Assembly (NCBI GenBank): GCA_029959555.1
Contig: JASCPI010000045.1
Span: 1 to 40,936, forward strand
DNA: 40,936 nucleotides
Source of the DNA: Lysobacteraceae bacterium PS02065
GTDB taxonomy: Bacteria > Pseudomonadota > Gammaproteobacteria > Xanthomonadales > Rhodanobacteraceae
Direction: 5' to 3'
The translations under genes were made by a program, and so were the position numbers. Under the pieces are notes generated by a model. It saw only the letters and a list, made by a program, of their open reading frames with translations, did no database searches and had not been told where the DNA came from. Positions 23,403-30,591 of this stretch are shown piece after piece (position 1 is the first letter of the stretch; each line of letters begins with the position of its first letter).

Positions 23403-25112
23403 GTGAACATCTCCGATACCGCGTCACGCGACGATCTTCCATGCTTCGAACTCGGCCTGGTGATGGCAGGCGCGGTGTCTGGCGGCGCCTACCAGGCCGG
23501 CGTGCTCGACTTCCTCGTCGAAGCCCTCGAAGCATGGGAGGACGCCAAGAGGAAAGAAAGGGAAAACAACACATCCTTGGAGGATGAACGGGTGCCCCGC
23601 CACTCGGTGAAGATCCGCGTCATCACCGGCGCGTCGGCGGGCAGCATCAGCGCAGCCCTCCTGACGAGACGCATGGGCAAGAAGTACGTCAACATGACGG
23701 ACACCGAAGTGAAAACCTACGCGGGTGCGCCGAATGCGCGAAGCGACGTCTCACCGCTCCTGGATACGTGGGTCCGCGGCATCGACATCGAGCAACTGCT
23801 CGACACGGAAGGGGACACGAACGCCGAGGGCAGACTTTCATCCCTGCTCAACAGCGTCGCGCTCGACGACATCATCGCCTCTCTCCGCTCGCGTCCGCCG
23901 CCGGAGGGAACCACGACCACCGCCTATCTCGCCGATCCGCTGGACCTGGCCTTCACGGCCTGCGATCTCGACGGCACTCCCGTCGAGATCGACGCCCCCG
24001 GGGCCGCCGGCATCGCCAGGCATCGACTGCGCCGCCATTCGCACGCCTTCCAGTTCCGGATTCACGCGCTCCATGACGGACAGCGGTCCCGCATCGGCGA
24101 CTCGACGTCGCTGAGTCTCGAGCACATCGTGGAGGCGGGCAGCCCGGAGTTCGACGCACTCATCGCCGCTTCGTTGGCATCGAGCGCCTTTCCGATCGGG
24201 TTGCCGCCGCGCAAGGTGCAAGTGAAGAACCTCGGGTCAGGGTCGACGAGCTACACGGAGCCTTGGTTCGTGGACGGCGGCGTCTTCGACAATGAACCTG
24301 TGGTACTCGCGAGAAACGCGCTTTGGAAGGATCTGGATCCCGACACCCGAGGACGGACGGCGTCCAAGGCACTTTTACTGATCGATCCGTTCCCGGACGC
24401 ACCAGGCGCGTGGGATACACCTTCGCCCAGGATCACTGATACGGCACTCCGGCTCATGACTGCGTGGAAGAACCAGTCACGATTCCGCGAAAGCGATATC
24501 GAGGCCGCGCGATCGGAGACATCCGAATACCACATGTACATGATCGCGCCGGACAGGACGGATGGTCCGGGTGACCCAACAGGTCGCGGTGCACGCAAGG
24601 CCCATCTGGCGAGCAGCGCGCTCGGCGCATTCGGAGGCTTCCTGCACAGGGACTTCCGCGTGCACGACTATCTGCTGGGACGCTCGAATGCGCAGCTTTT
24701 CCTATCCGAATGGTTGAGCCTACCCGAAAACAATCCGCTTTTCGCCCGCTGGCCGTCTTCGGCGAAATCACCTCGAGGAAACTGGTCCATCGATCATCCC
24801 GGACGACAGTCCGAGCTACCGATCATTCCATTGATGGACAGGATGAATCCGAGAGGAAACGGAGTCCGCTTGCCGGAGCCGGATTGGCCACGGGCGGACA
24901 TCAACATGGTCGCGCTCAGACGCTTGGTGAGGGACCGCCTCAAACGCATCATTTTCAGCGAGCTCACCTTCGGCACGGGTGGCAGGTTCGCGGCCACGAA
25001 GCGCTATGTTCAGGAGTTCTTGCTGAGGAGACTGCTTCACCACGTCACGGAAGCCGTGATGAAAGCCATCACCGACGACCTGACCCGACTGGAACTGGTT
25101 CGCCGAAACTAA
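23403..25112 (+). CDS. Patatin-like phospholipase
   Basis: A 569-residue predicted lipid acyl hydrolase. The patatin signature elements are intact: a Gly-rich oxyanion loop (AGAVSGGAYQAG, about residues 22-33), the nucleophile elbow GASAGS with Ser78, and the DGG motif with Asp291 forming the Ser-Asp dyad. The C-terminal ~270 residues are an extension of unknown fold, ending in a basic helical region. No signal peptide or TM is visible, so it is probably cytoplasmic or peripheral at the inner membrane. The frame is open upstream into the preceding gene, but GTG at 23403 has AGGAG seven bases before it and sits just ahead of the core domain. The gene follows the 1202-residue membrane protein. 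Its stop codon overlaps that of the convergent lipoprotein gene. The expected reaction is release of fatty acids from phospholipids. Confidence 0.9.
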   Translation: MNISDTASRDDLPCFELGLVMAGAVSGGAYQAGVLDFLVEALEAWEDAKRKERENNTSLEDERVPRHSVKIRVITGASAGSISAALLTRRMGKKYVNMTDTEVKTYAGAPNARSDVSPLLDTWVRGIDIEQLLDTEGDTNAEGRLSSLLNSVALDDIIASLRSRPPPEGTTTTAYLADPLDLAFTACDLDGTPVEIDAPGAAGIARHRLRRHSHAFQFRIHALHDGQRSRIGDSTSLSLEHIVEAGSPEFDALIAASLASSAFPIGLPPRKVQVKNLGSGSTSYTEPWFVDGGVFDNEPVVLARNALWKDLDPDTRGRTASKALLLIDPFPDAPGAWDTPSPRITDTALRLMTAWKNQSRFRESDIEAARSETSEYHMYMIAPDRTDGPGDPTGRGARKAHLASSALGAFGGFLHRDFRVHDYLLGRSNAQLFLSEWLSLPENNPLFARWPSSAKSPRGNWSIDHPGRQSELPIIPLMDRMNPRGNGVRLPEPDWPRADINMVALRRLVRDRLKRIIFSELTFGTGGRFAATKRYVQEFLLRRLLHHVTEAVMKAITDDLTRLELVRRN

Positions 25113-25771
25113 GGTGCGAGAGGTGGCGTGCTCGCACCCCAAGGCGGCGGCGGCGGAGCCACCGGCGTGGTCAGGTCGAACACGACGCTGAAGTGGCGCT
25201 CGGGGCGACGCAGCTCGTAGACGAAGCGGCTGCCGGGTTCGACCTCGATCGCCCAGGTGTTGCCGACCGACGCAGTGAGGCCGGCGGTCTCGAACATGGC
25301 CTTCGACTCGGCATCGGCCGGGAATTCCTGGCGCTGCGCCGTGCCGGCCGTCGCGCCGGCCGTGTCGCCGCCGTACATCGTGAGGTCGTCGGGCGTGCCG
25401 TCCTCGTGGCGGTGGTCGTGCTTGAGGCGCAGGCCCGCGGGCGTGCGCGTGACGATCCAGGTACGCGAGCGGTTCTCGCCGACATGGAACGGAATGCGGA
25501 TCTCGTCGGCCGTGCACGACGCCACGTGCATGACGGGCGGGCCGCCGAACAGGGCGAGGTCGCCTTCCTCGTGCGCGCCGAGCGCGCCACCGAAAGCCTT
25601 GCCGCACGCCGACGCCAGGCCGGCGAAGAAGGCGTCGGCCGGTGTCGTGGCGGCCGGAACGGATGTACTCGCCGGCGCCGTGCCGGCAGGCCCCTCGGCT
25701 ACGGGAGGAGGGGCTTCCCGCGAGCACGCGGAGAGGACGAGGAAGCTGACGATCAGGGTCGGTGTGCGCAT
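25109..25771 (-). CDS. Hypothetical lipoprotein
   Basis: A 220-residue protein with a lipoprotein signal (MRTPTLIVSFLVLSAC, lipobox LSAC, Cys16). A Pro/Ala/Thr-rich linker (about 18-45) follows, then a globular domain of about 150 residues containing a His-rich turn (LKHDHRHEDG), and a Pro-rich tail. I do not recognise the domain. The ATG at 25771 has AGGG seven bases upstream; a GTG two codons earlier abuts that SD and is less likely. The stop overlaps the patatin stop on the other strand. GC content and codon use match the housekeeping genes, so it probably does not belong to the neighbouring accessory module. Confidence 0.8.
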   Translation of the reverse strand: MRTPTLIVSFLVLSACSREAPPPVAEGPAGTAPASTSVPAATTPADAFFAGLASACGKAFGGALGAHEEGDLALFGGPPVMHVASCTADEIRIPFHVGENRSRTWIVTRTPAGLRLKHDHRHEDGTPDDLTMYGGDTAGATAGTAQRQEFPADAESKAMFETAGLTASVGNTWAIEVEPGSRFVYELRRPERHFSVVFDLTTPVAPPPPPWGASTPPLAP

Positions 25772-25842
25772 CGTCACACCCTAGAGGGCCAGCCCGGCAG
25801 GATCAAGACATGCGGAGCCTGTCACGACACGCCTGTCAGGAA

Positions 25843-25874
25843 TTGACATGACCAACCAGTAATACCACTACAAT
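25843..25874 (+). promoter_or_regulatory. Possible promoter for the 89-residue protein gene
   Basis: TTGACA (25843-25848) and TACAAT (25869-25874) lie in a locally AT-rich stretch upstream of the gene at 25968. The hexamers are near-consensus, but the 20-base spacing is longer than the usual 16-18, so the pair may not function together. Confidence 0.3.
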
Positions 25875-25967
25875 TCAAAGACTTACCATCCAATCAAGCA
25901 TGGCACGCCGCTTGCTTTGTCCACAATATCCGATCCACCACTTCCGCTTCACGATAGGGACGACGCC

Positions 25968-26237
25968 ATGGGCAAGGTCAGCAAGTTCATCCAGTTCTCG
26001 ACGCCGGAAAGCCTCGGTTGGGAAGTCCGCTACGACGGCCTGCTGGCCGTGGCGAGCATCCAGGGCGTCGCCGTCGCCGGCATCTCGGGTCCTTGGCCGG
26101 ACGGCAACTTCGTCCTGACCTGGTGGTCGACGCGCGACACCGAAGTGGCCCCCTCGATGGAGTTCCACCCGTCGATGCATTCGGCTCGCGCCCGCGTCGA
26201 GGAACTGACCGCGTCGCTCGTTCCGCAGGCCGCGTGA
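25968..26237 (+). CDS. Conserved-looking small hypothetical protein
   Basis: An 89-residue soluble protein of unknown function. The ATG at 25968 has AGGGA seven bases upstream; an earlier in-frame start at 25917 has no such signal. The sequence has a Trp-rich middle (SGPWPDGNFVLTWWSTRD) and a short helix at the C-terminus. There is no signal peptide or TM. It stands alone on the plus strand between a convergent-side lipoprotein gene and a small membrane-protein gene. Coding potential is supported by the SD and the AT-rich upstream region. Confidence 0.65.
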   Translation: MGKVSKFIQFSTPESLGWEVRYDGLLAVASIQGVAVAGISGPWPDGNFVLTWWSTRDTEVAPSMEFHPSMHSARARVEELTASLVPQAA

Positions 26238-26344
26238 GACGAGCGAGCGCTCGCCTTCGCGGACGAGCGCCCGAATCGCGGCGACTTTCCGATCCGCTGT
26301 GACCGTCGCTGCCGGTACTCCGCCCTGGCGACGGCGACGGATCG

Positions 26345-26503
26345 TCAGATCCTGCCGAGCAGCAGCAGGATGATCAGGATCACCACGACGAGGCCCAGTC
26401 CTCCGCTCGGGCCGTAACCCCAGCGACGGCTGTGCGGCCACGCCGGCAGTGCACCGACGAGAAGCAGGATCAACACGATCAGCAGAATGGTCGAAACGGT
26501 CAT
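26345..26503 (-). CDS. DUF3309-like small membrane protein
   Basis: A 52-residue peptide with two hydrophobic helices (VSTILLIVLILLLVGALPAW and GLGLVVVILIILLLLGRI) joined by the loop PHSRRWGYGPSGG. The WPHS...WGYGPSGGLG pattern is the hallmark of the DUF3309 family of small, often stress-linked membrane proteins of unknown role. The open frame extends 19 codons upstream, but the ATG at 26503 starts the family-typical sequence. It is a single gene on the minus strand. Confidence 0.85.
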   Translation of the reverse strand: MTVSTILLIVLILLLVGALPAWPHSRRWGYGPSGGLGLVVVILIILLLLGRI

Positions 26504-26762
26504 GGTCTTGTCCTTGTCCGGGGCTGAACATCGAAGGGACACGTCGCGTCCCGTGGGCACGGCTCAGGGATGACCGCAGCGTCGACCGATGCCCGATCCG
26601 CACCACGAATGCACCCCGTGAGCCTCATGGATAGGCCCGACGCGGTGAATGCGTCCTGACATTGACCGGGCGCTTACGCGTGCGGTCACCCGCCAGTCAC
26701 GCAACGGACTTGATCACCGCGTCCACCGCCCCGATCGAGGGCGCACGACACGCGGAGGTCCG

Positions 26763-27083
26763 ATGGCCCGCCCACTTTCCGATCCCCACGACGACGTCCC
26801 ATGGCGCGATGTCGTGTTCGTCTGCACGAAGTGCATGAAGCGGCAGGACCGCGAATCGTTGCGCGACGACCTCAAGCGCGCCTTCAAGGCCTCGGGCACA
26901 CGCTACGTGCGAGTCGTCGCGAGCGGATGCCTCGACCTGTGCCCGAAAGACGCCGTCACGATCGCGATCGGACGCGAGCTCGCCGGCGCCGCGCCGCGCA
27001 TGCATGCGCTGCGCGCCGACGGCCACGCGGCGACGACGCATGTGGAGGCCTTGCTTCGCGCCGCGCGGATGTCCGCGGCCTGA
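26763..27083 (+). CDS. Thioredoxin-like [2Fe-2S] ferredoxin domain protein
   Basis: A 106-residue cytoplasmic protein. Four cysteines are placed as in thioredoxin-fold [2Fe-2S] proteins: Cys21 and Cys24 in VCTKC, and Cys56 and Cys60 in SGCLDLCPKDAV. The second motif (GCLDLCPK) is very characteristic. It should bind an iron-sulfur cluster and act as an electron carrier or metal-binding protein; the partner is unknown. The ATG at 26763 is preceded by GGAGG with four bases between. No cotranscribed neighbour is obvious. The Cys-X2-Cys spacing of the first pair is closer than in classical clostridial-type members, so the exact subfamily is uncertain. Confidence 0.8.
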   Translation: MARPLSDPHDDVPWRDVVFVCTKCMKRQDRESLRDDLKRAFKASGTRYVRVVASGCLDLCPKDAVTIAIGRELAGAAPRMHALRADGHAATTHVEALLRAARMSAA

Positions 27084-27188
27084 ACGCCATTCGCCGCCGG
27101 GCCGCGTATTCACCATCGAGTCGAAACGACGTCGCTAGGGTCGTTCCCACGCCAAGGCCGAGTCAGGGCCGTACCGAGGAGAACCCGC

Positions 27189-27467
27189 ATGAAGACCCCG
27201 AAGATCCGCAACCCGCTGTTCGTCGTCGCGCTGGCGACCCTTTCGGCCGCTGCGTTCGCGCAGACACCGGCGATGACCGAGCCGACCACCGAACGCGCGC
27301 CGACGTGGTCGGAATCCGACACGAGCCGCGACGGCTTCCTGAGCAAGGACGAACTGATCCCGTTCCCGGGCGTGCTCAAGCAGTTCGAGACCATCGATAC
27401 CGATGGCGACGGCAAGATCTCGGAGTCCGAGTACAAGACCTGGCTCGACAGCCGCAAGCAGCGCTGA
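27189..27467 (+). CDS. Periplasmic EF-hand protein
   Basis: A 92-residue protein with a signal peptide (MKTPKIRNPLFVVALATLSA, cleavage after AFA). Two EF-hand loops follow: SDTSRDGFLSKDEL (about residues 43-56) and IDTDGDGKISESEY (about 69-82). The second has ideal calcium ligands (Asp, Asp, Asp, Glu); the first is plausible. It probably binds calcium in the periplasm. AGGAG lies seven bases before the ATG, and a rho-independent-type terminator follows the stop, so it is a single-gene unit. Confidence 0.88.
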   Translation: MKTPKIRNPLFVVALATLSAAAFAQTPAMTEPTTERAPTWSESDTSRDGFLSKDELIPFPGVLKQFETIDTDGDGKISESEYKTWLDSRKQR

Positions 27468-27488
27468 TCCAGCGCTACCGTCATCCGG

Positions 27489-27514
27489 GGCCGGGCCTTC
27501 GTGCCCGGCCTCTT
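27489..27514 (+). terminator. Terminator after the EF-hand gene
   Basis: GGCCGGGC and GCCCGGCC form an 8-bp stem with the six-base loop CTTCGT, followed by TCTTT. It lies 22 bp after the stop at 27467. Confidence 0.75.
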
Positions 27515-27534
27515 TGCGTCCGTGATCCTAAGCC

Positions 27535-28305
27535 TCAGGTCGGCGCCGAAGCCACGCGCTGCAGGTGCTCGACGGCGGCGGGAATGCCGAGCGGCTCCCC
27601 GACCTGGACGACGCGCGGACCGTCGGCCGCGAATGCGGTATCGAGCTCCAGCGACCACGTCGAGTGGTACGGCATGTAGATGCCCCAGCCACCGAGTTCC
27701 ACGACGGGCGCGATGTCGGATCGAAGCGAATTGCCGACCATCGCGAACGCCTCGGGCACGACGCCGCACTCGCGCAGCACGCGCGCGTACGCGGGGGGAT
27801 CCTTCTCCGAGACGATCTCGATGCGATGGAACAGGTCGGTGAGGTTCGAACGCGCGACCTTGGCCTGCTGGTGGATGAGGTCGCCCTTCGTGATCAGCAC
27901 GATGCGATGGGAGGCCGCCACCGCCTCGACCGCAGCACGGATGCCGGGAAGGAGCTCGACCGGATGGGCGAGGACTTCCTTGCCGATGCCGACCAGGCGA
28001 TGCAGGTCACCGGAGCTGATCAAGCCGCCCGTGATGTCGAACGCCGCCTCGATCATCGACAGCGTCATGCCTTTGGCGCCGTAGCCGAACACGTGGATGT
28101 TGCCGGCCTCGATCGCGAGCAGGCGCTCGTGGACGCGCGCGTCGGCGAGGTCGACGTACTGGCCGACGATGCGCTCGAACTCGGCCTGCGCGGCGTCGTA
28201 GAAATCCTGGCTGTGCCACAGCGTGTCGTCGCCGTCGAAACCGATGAGCTCGAGCATGGGGATGATTCGGGAAACCTTGGAAATGACGGGAATGATCGCG
28301 CGCAT
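27535..28305 (-). CDS. HAD-superfamily hydrolase
   Basis: A 256-residue haloacid-dehalogenase-like phosphatase. Motif I is DGDDTLWHS (nucleophile Asp and acid/base Asp). Motif II is the Thr of LITKGD. Motif III is the Lys of SEKDP. Motif IV is GNSLRSDI. The helical cap lies between motifs I and II (about residues 35-130). Substrate is unknown; these enzymes usually dephosphorylate small metabolites. Two starts are plausible. ATG at 28305 has GGAG seven bases upstream, while ATG at 28257 (MLELIGFDGDD) gives the N-terminus typical of the family and would shorten the protein by 16 residues. It is transcribed alone, divergent from the btuM gene. Confidence 0.88.
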   Translation of the reverse strand: MRAIIPVISKVSRIIPMLELIGFDGDDTLWHSQDFYDAAQAEFERIVGQYVDLADARVHERLLAIEAGNIHVFGYGAKGMTLSMIEAAFDITGGLISSGDLHRLVGIGKEVLAHPVELLPGIRAAVEAVAASHRIVLITKGDLIHQQAKVARSNLTDLFHRIEIVSEKDPPAYARVLRECGVVPEAFAMVGNSLRSDIAPVVELGGWGIYMPYHSTWSLELDTAFAADGPRVVQVGEPLGIPAAVEHLQRVASAPT

Positions 28306-28400
28306 CGCGCGACTCCGGAGGCGCGCATTCTAGCGCCGCCTCGCGAGGGCACACGCACGGCCTGAACGCCGGCAGCCGCCAAGCCGTGCCGGCACTGCGC

Positions 28401-28406
28401 TAAGAT
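28401..28406 (+). promoter_or_regulatory. Possible -10 element for btuM
   Basis: TAAGAT in the context GCTAAGATG lies 33 bp upstream of the btuM ATG. Similar GCTAnAATGG contexts precede surA and the helicase gene in this window. No good -35 is evident. Confidence 0.3.
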
Positions 28407-28438
28407 GCCCGCCTGCGACCGACCCGCCGGATGTCCCG

Positions 28439-29035
28439 ATGAGCCTCACCCTGCCGCAACGCTTCGCCGTCTTCGCGATCCTCGCCCTCCTGATGGCGGC
28501 GACCCGCATCAACCACTTCGCCGTGGTGCCCGATGCCTCGTGGGCCGTCTTCTTCATCGCCGGCTTCTACCTGCGCCACGCCGTGCGCTGGGCATTCCCG
28601 GCCCTGCTCGCGCTGGCCGTCGCGATCGACTACGCGGTGATCACCTCGCAGGGCCTGTCGTTCTGGTCGCACTACTGCATGTCGCCGGCCTACGGCTTCC
28701 TGCTCGCCTCGTACGGCATCCTCTGGTTCGGCGGTGCCTGGCTCAACGCGCACCACGGCGGGCTGCGACCGCAGGCGCTCGGCCTGCTCGCGGCATCGGT
28801 ACTCGTTACGACGAGCCTCACGTTCCTGGTCACCAACGGCAGCTTCTACTGGCTCAGTGCGACCGTCACGTCGCCGAGCATGGGCGGCTGGATGACCAAC
28901 CTCGGTCACTGGTACCTGCCCTACCTCACGACGACGGCGAGCTACGTCGGCGTCGCTGCGCTGCTGCACGTGATCGTCGGCCTGTTCGCACAGCAGGCCG
29001 GGCCGGTCGGCACCAAGCGCGTCGGGCGTGGGTAA
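28439..29035 (+). CDS. btuM: BtuM-like cobalamin transporter
   Basis: A 198-residue protein with about six TM helices, related in size and layout to ECF-transporter S-components. Two things support the BtuM call. The gene overlaps that for a PduO-type cobalamin adenosyltransferase, the usual BtuM neighbour. A cysteine also sits at residue 80 (SFWSHYC), the same position as the cobalt-coordinating cysteine I recall for the Thiobacillus denitrificans protein. BtuM takes up vitamin B12 across the inner membrane and, through that cysteine, can remove the cyanide of cyanocobalamin. The start is set by length and by MSLTLPQRFAVFAILALLMA; the SD is weak. No B12 riboswitch is visible upstream. The family call is from memory of BtuM and from context, so it should be confirmed. 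Confidence 0.75.
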   Translation: MSLTLPQRFAVFAILALLMAATRINHFAVVPDASWAVFFIAGFYLRHAVRWAFPALLALAVAIDYAVITSQGLSFWSHYCMSPAYGFLLASYGILWFGGAWLNAHHGGLRPQALGLLAASVLVTTSLTFLVTNGSFYWLSATVTSPSMGGWMTNLGHWYLPYLTTTASYVGVAALLHVIVGLFAQQAGPVGTKRVGRG

Positions 29036-29582
29036 CCGCCTCTCGAAGATCTACACGCGTACCGGGGACGACGGCAGCACCGGCCTCGGCGACGGCACGC
29101 GCGTCGGCAAGGATTCGGCGCGCGTCGGCGCCTACGGCACCGTCGACGAGGCCAACAGCGCGATCGGCATCGTGCTCGCCTGCGAGGTTCCGCAGGCGGT
29201 CCGTGACGTGCTCGTGCGTGTCCAGCACGAGCTGTTCAACCTCGGCGGCGAATTGTGCATCCCGGGCATGGCGCTCGTGCACGACGCCGACATCACGCGA
29301 CTCGAGCACGACCTCGACGGCTTCAACGAGGATCTCCCGCCGCTCAAGGACTTCATCCTGCCCGGCGGCGGTATCGCCGCCGCCCACTGCCACCTCGCGC
29401 GCACGATCTGCCGGCGCGCCGAACGCGATGTCGTCGCGCTCGGCCGCGACGAGGCCGTCCGCCCCGAGGCGTCGCGCTACCTGAATCGCCTGTCCGACCT
29501 GCTGTTCGTCGTCGCGCGCGTGCTCGCGCGTGCGTCGGCGCAGGGCGAGGTGCTGTGGAACCACGAGCGCGTCGCGCGCTGA
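29028..29582 (+). CDS. ATP:cob(I)alamin adenosyltransferase, PduO type
   Basis: A 184-residue cytoplasmic enzyme that transfers the adenosyl group of ATP to cob(I)alamin, forming coenzyme B12. Family marks are the N-terminal ATP-binding segment KIYTRTGDDGSTGLGDG, then VDEANSAIG, the central FILPGGG, and the C-terminal arginine helix ICRRAERD with YLNRLSDLLFV. Length fits the family. It starts with GTG at 29028, eight bases inside the end of btuM, so the two are translationally coupled: uptake followed by conversion to the active cofactor. The product may serve B12-dependent enzymes encoded elsewhere. Confidence 0.95.
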   Translation: MGNRLSKIYTRTGDDGSTGLGDGTRVGKDSARVGAYGTVDEANSAIGIVLACEVPQAVRDVLVRVQHELFNLGGELCIPGMALVHDADITRLEHDLDGFNEDLPPLKDFILPGGGIAAAHCHLARTICRRAERDVVALGRDEAVRPEASRYLNRLSDLLFVVARVLARASAQGEVLWNHERVAR

Positions 29583-29597
29583 CCGGGAACCGCCTGC

Positions 29598-30524
<927 letters not shown>

Positions 30525-30591
30525 GCGGCGTTTGCCGCCGCGACGGCGTTTCGGCAAGCTAGCGCGTCCCCGCAACCGGCCAGCGCCCGAC

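Noticed and set aside
13318..25112. Known antiphage systems (CBASS, gasdermin, type III CRISPR-associated CHAT) as an explanation for the CHAT/patatin locus
   Set aside because: No cyclase, gasdermin-like pore protein, Cas protein or nucleotide sensor was found. The CHAT protein is exported, unlike those systems.
28306..28438. Cobalamin riboswitch upstream of btuM
   Set aside because: The interval is only 133 bp and I could not find a convincing B12 box or the conserved core. A GCCGGCACTG stretch is only a superficial resemblance.
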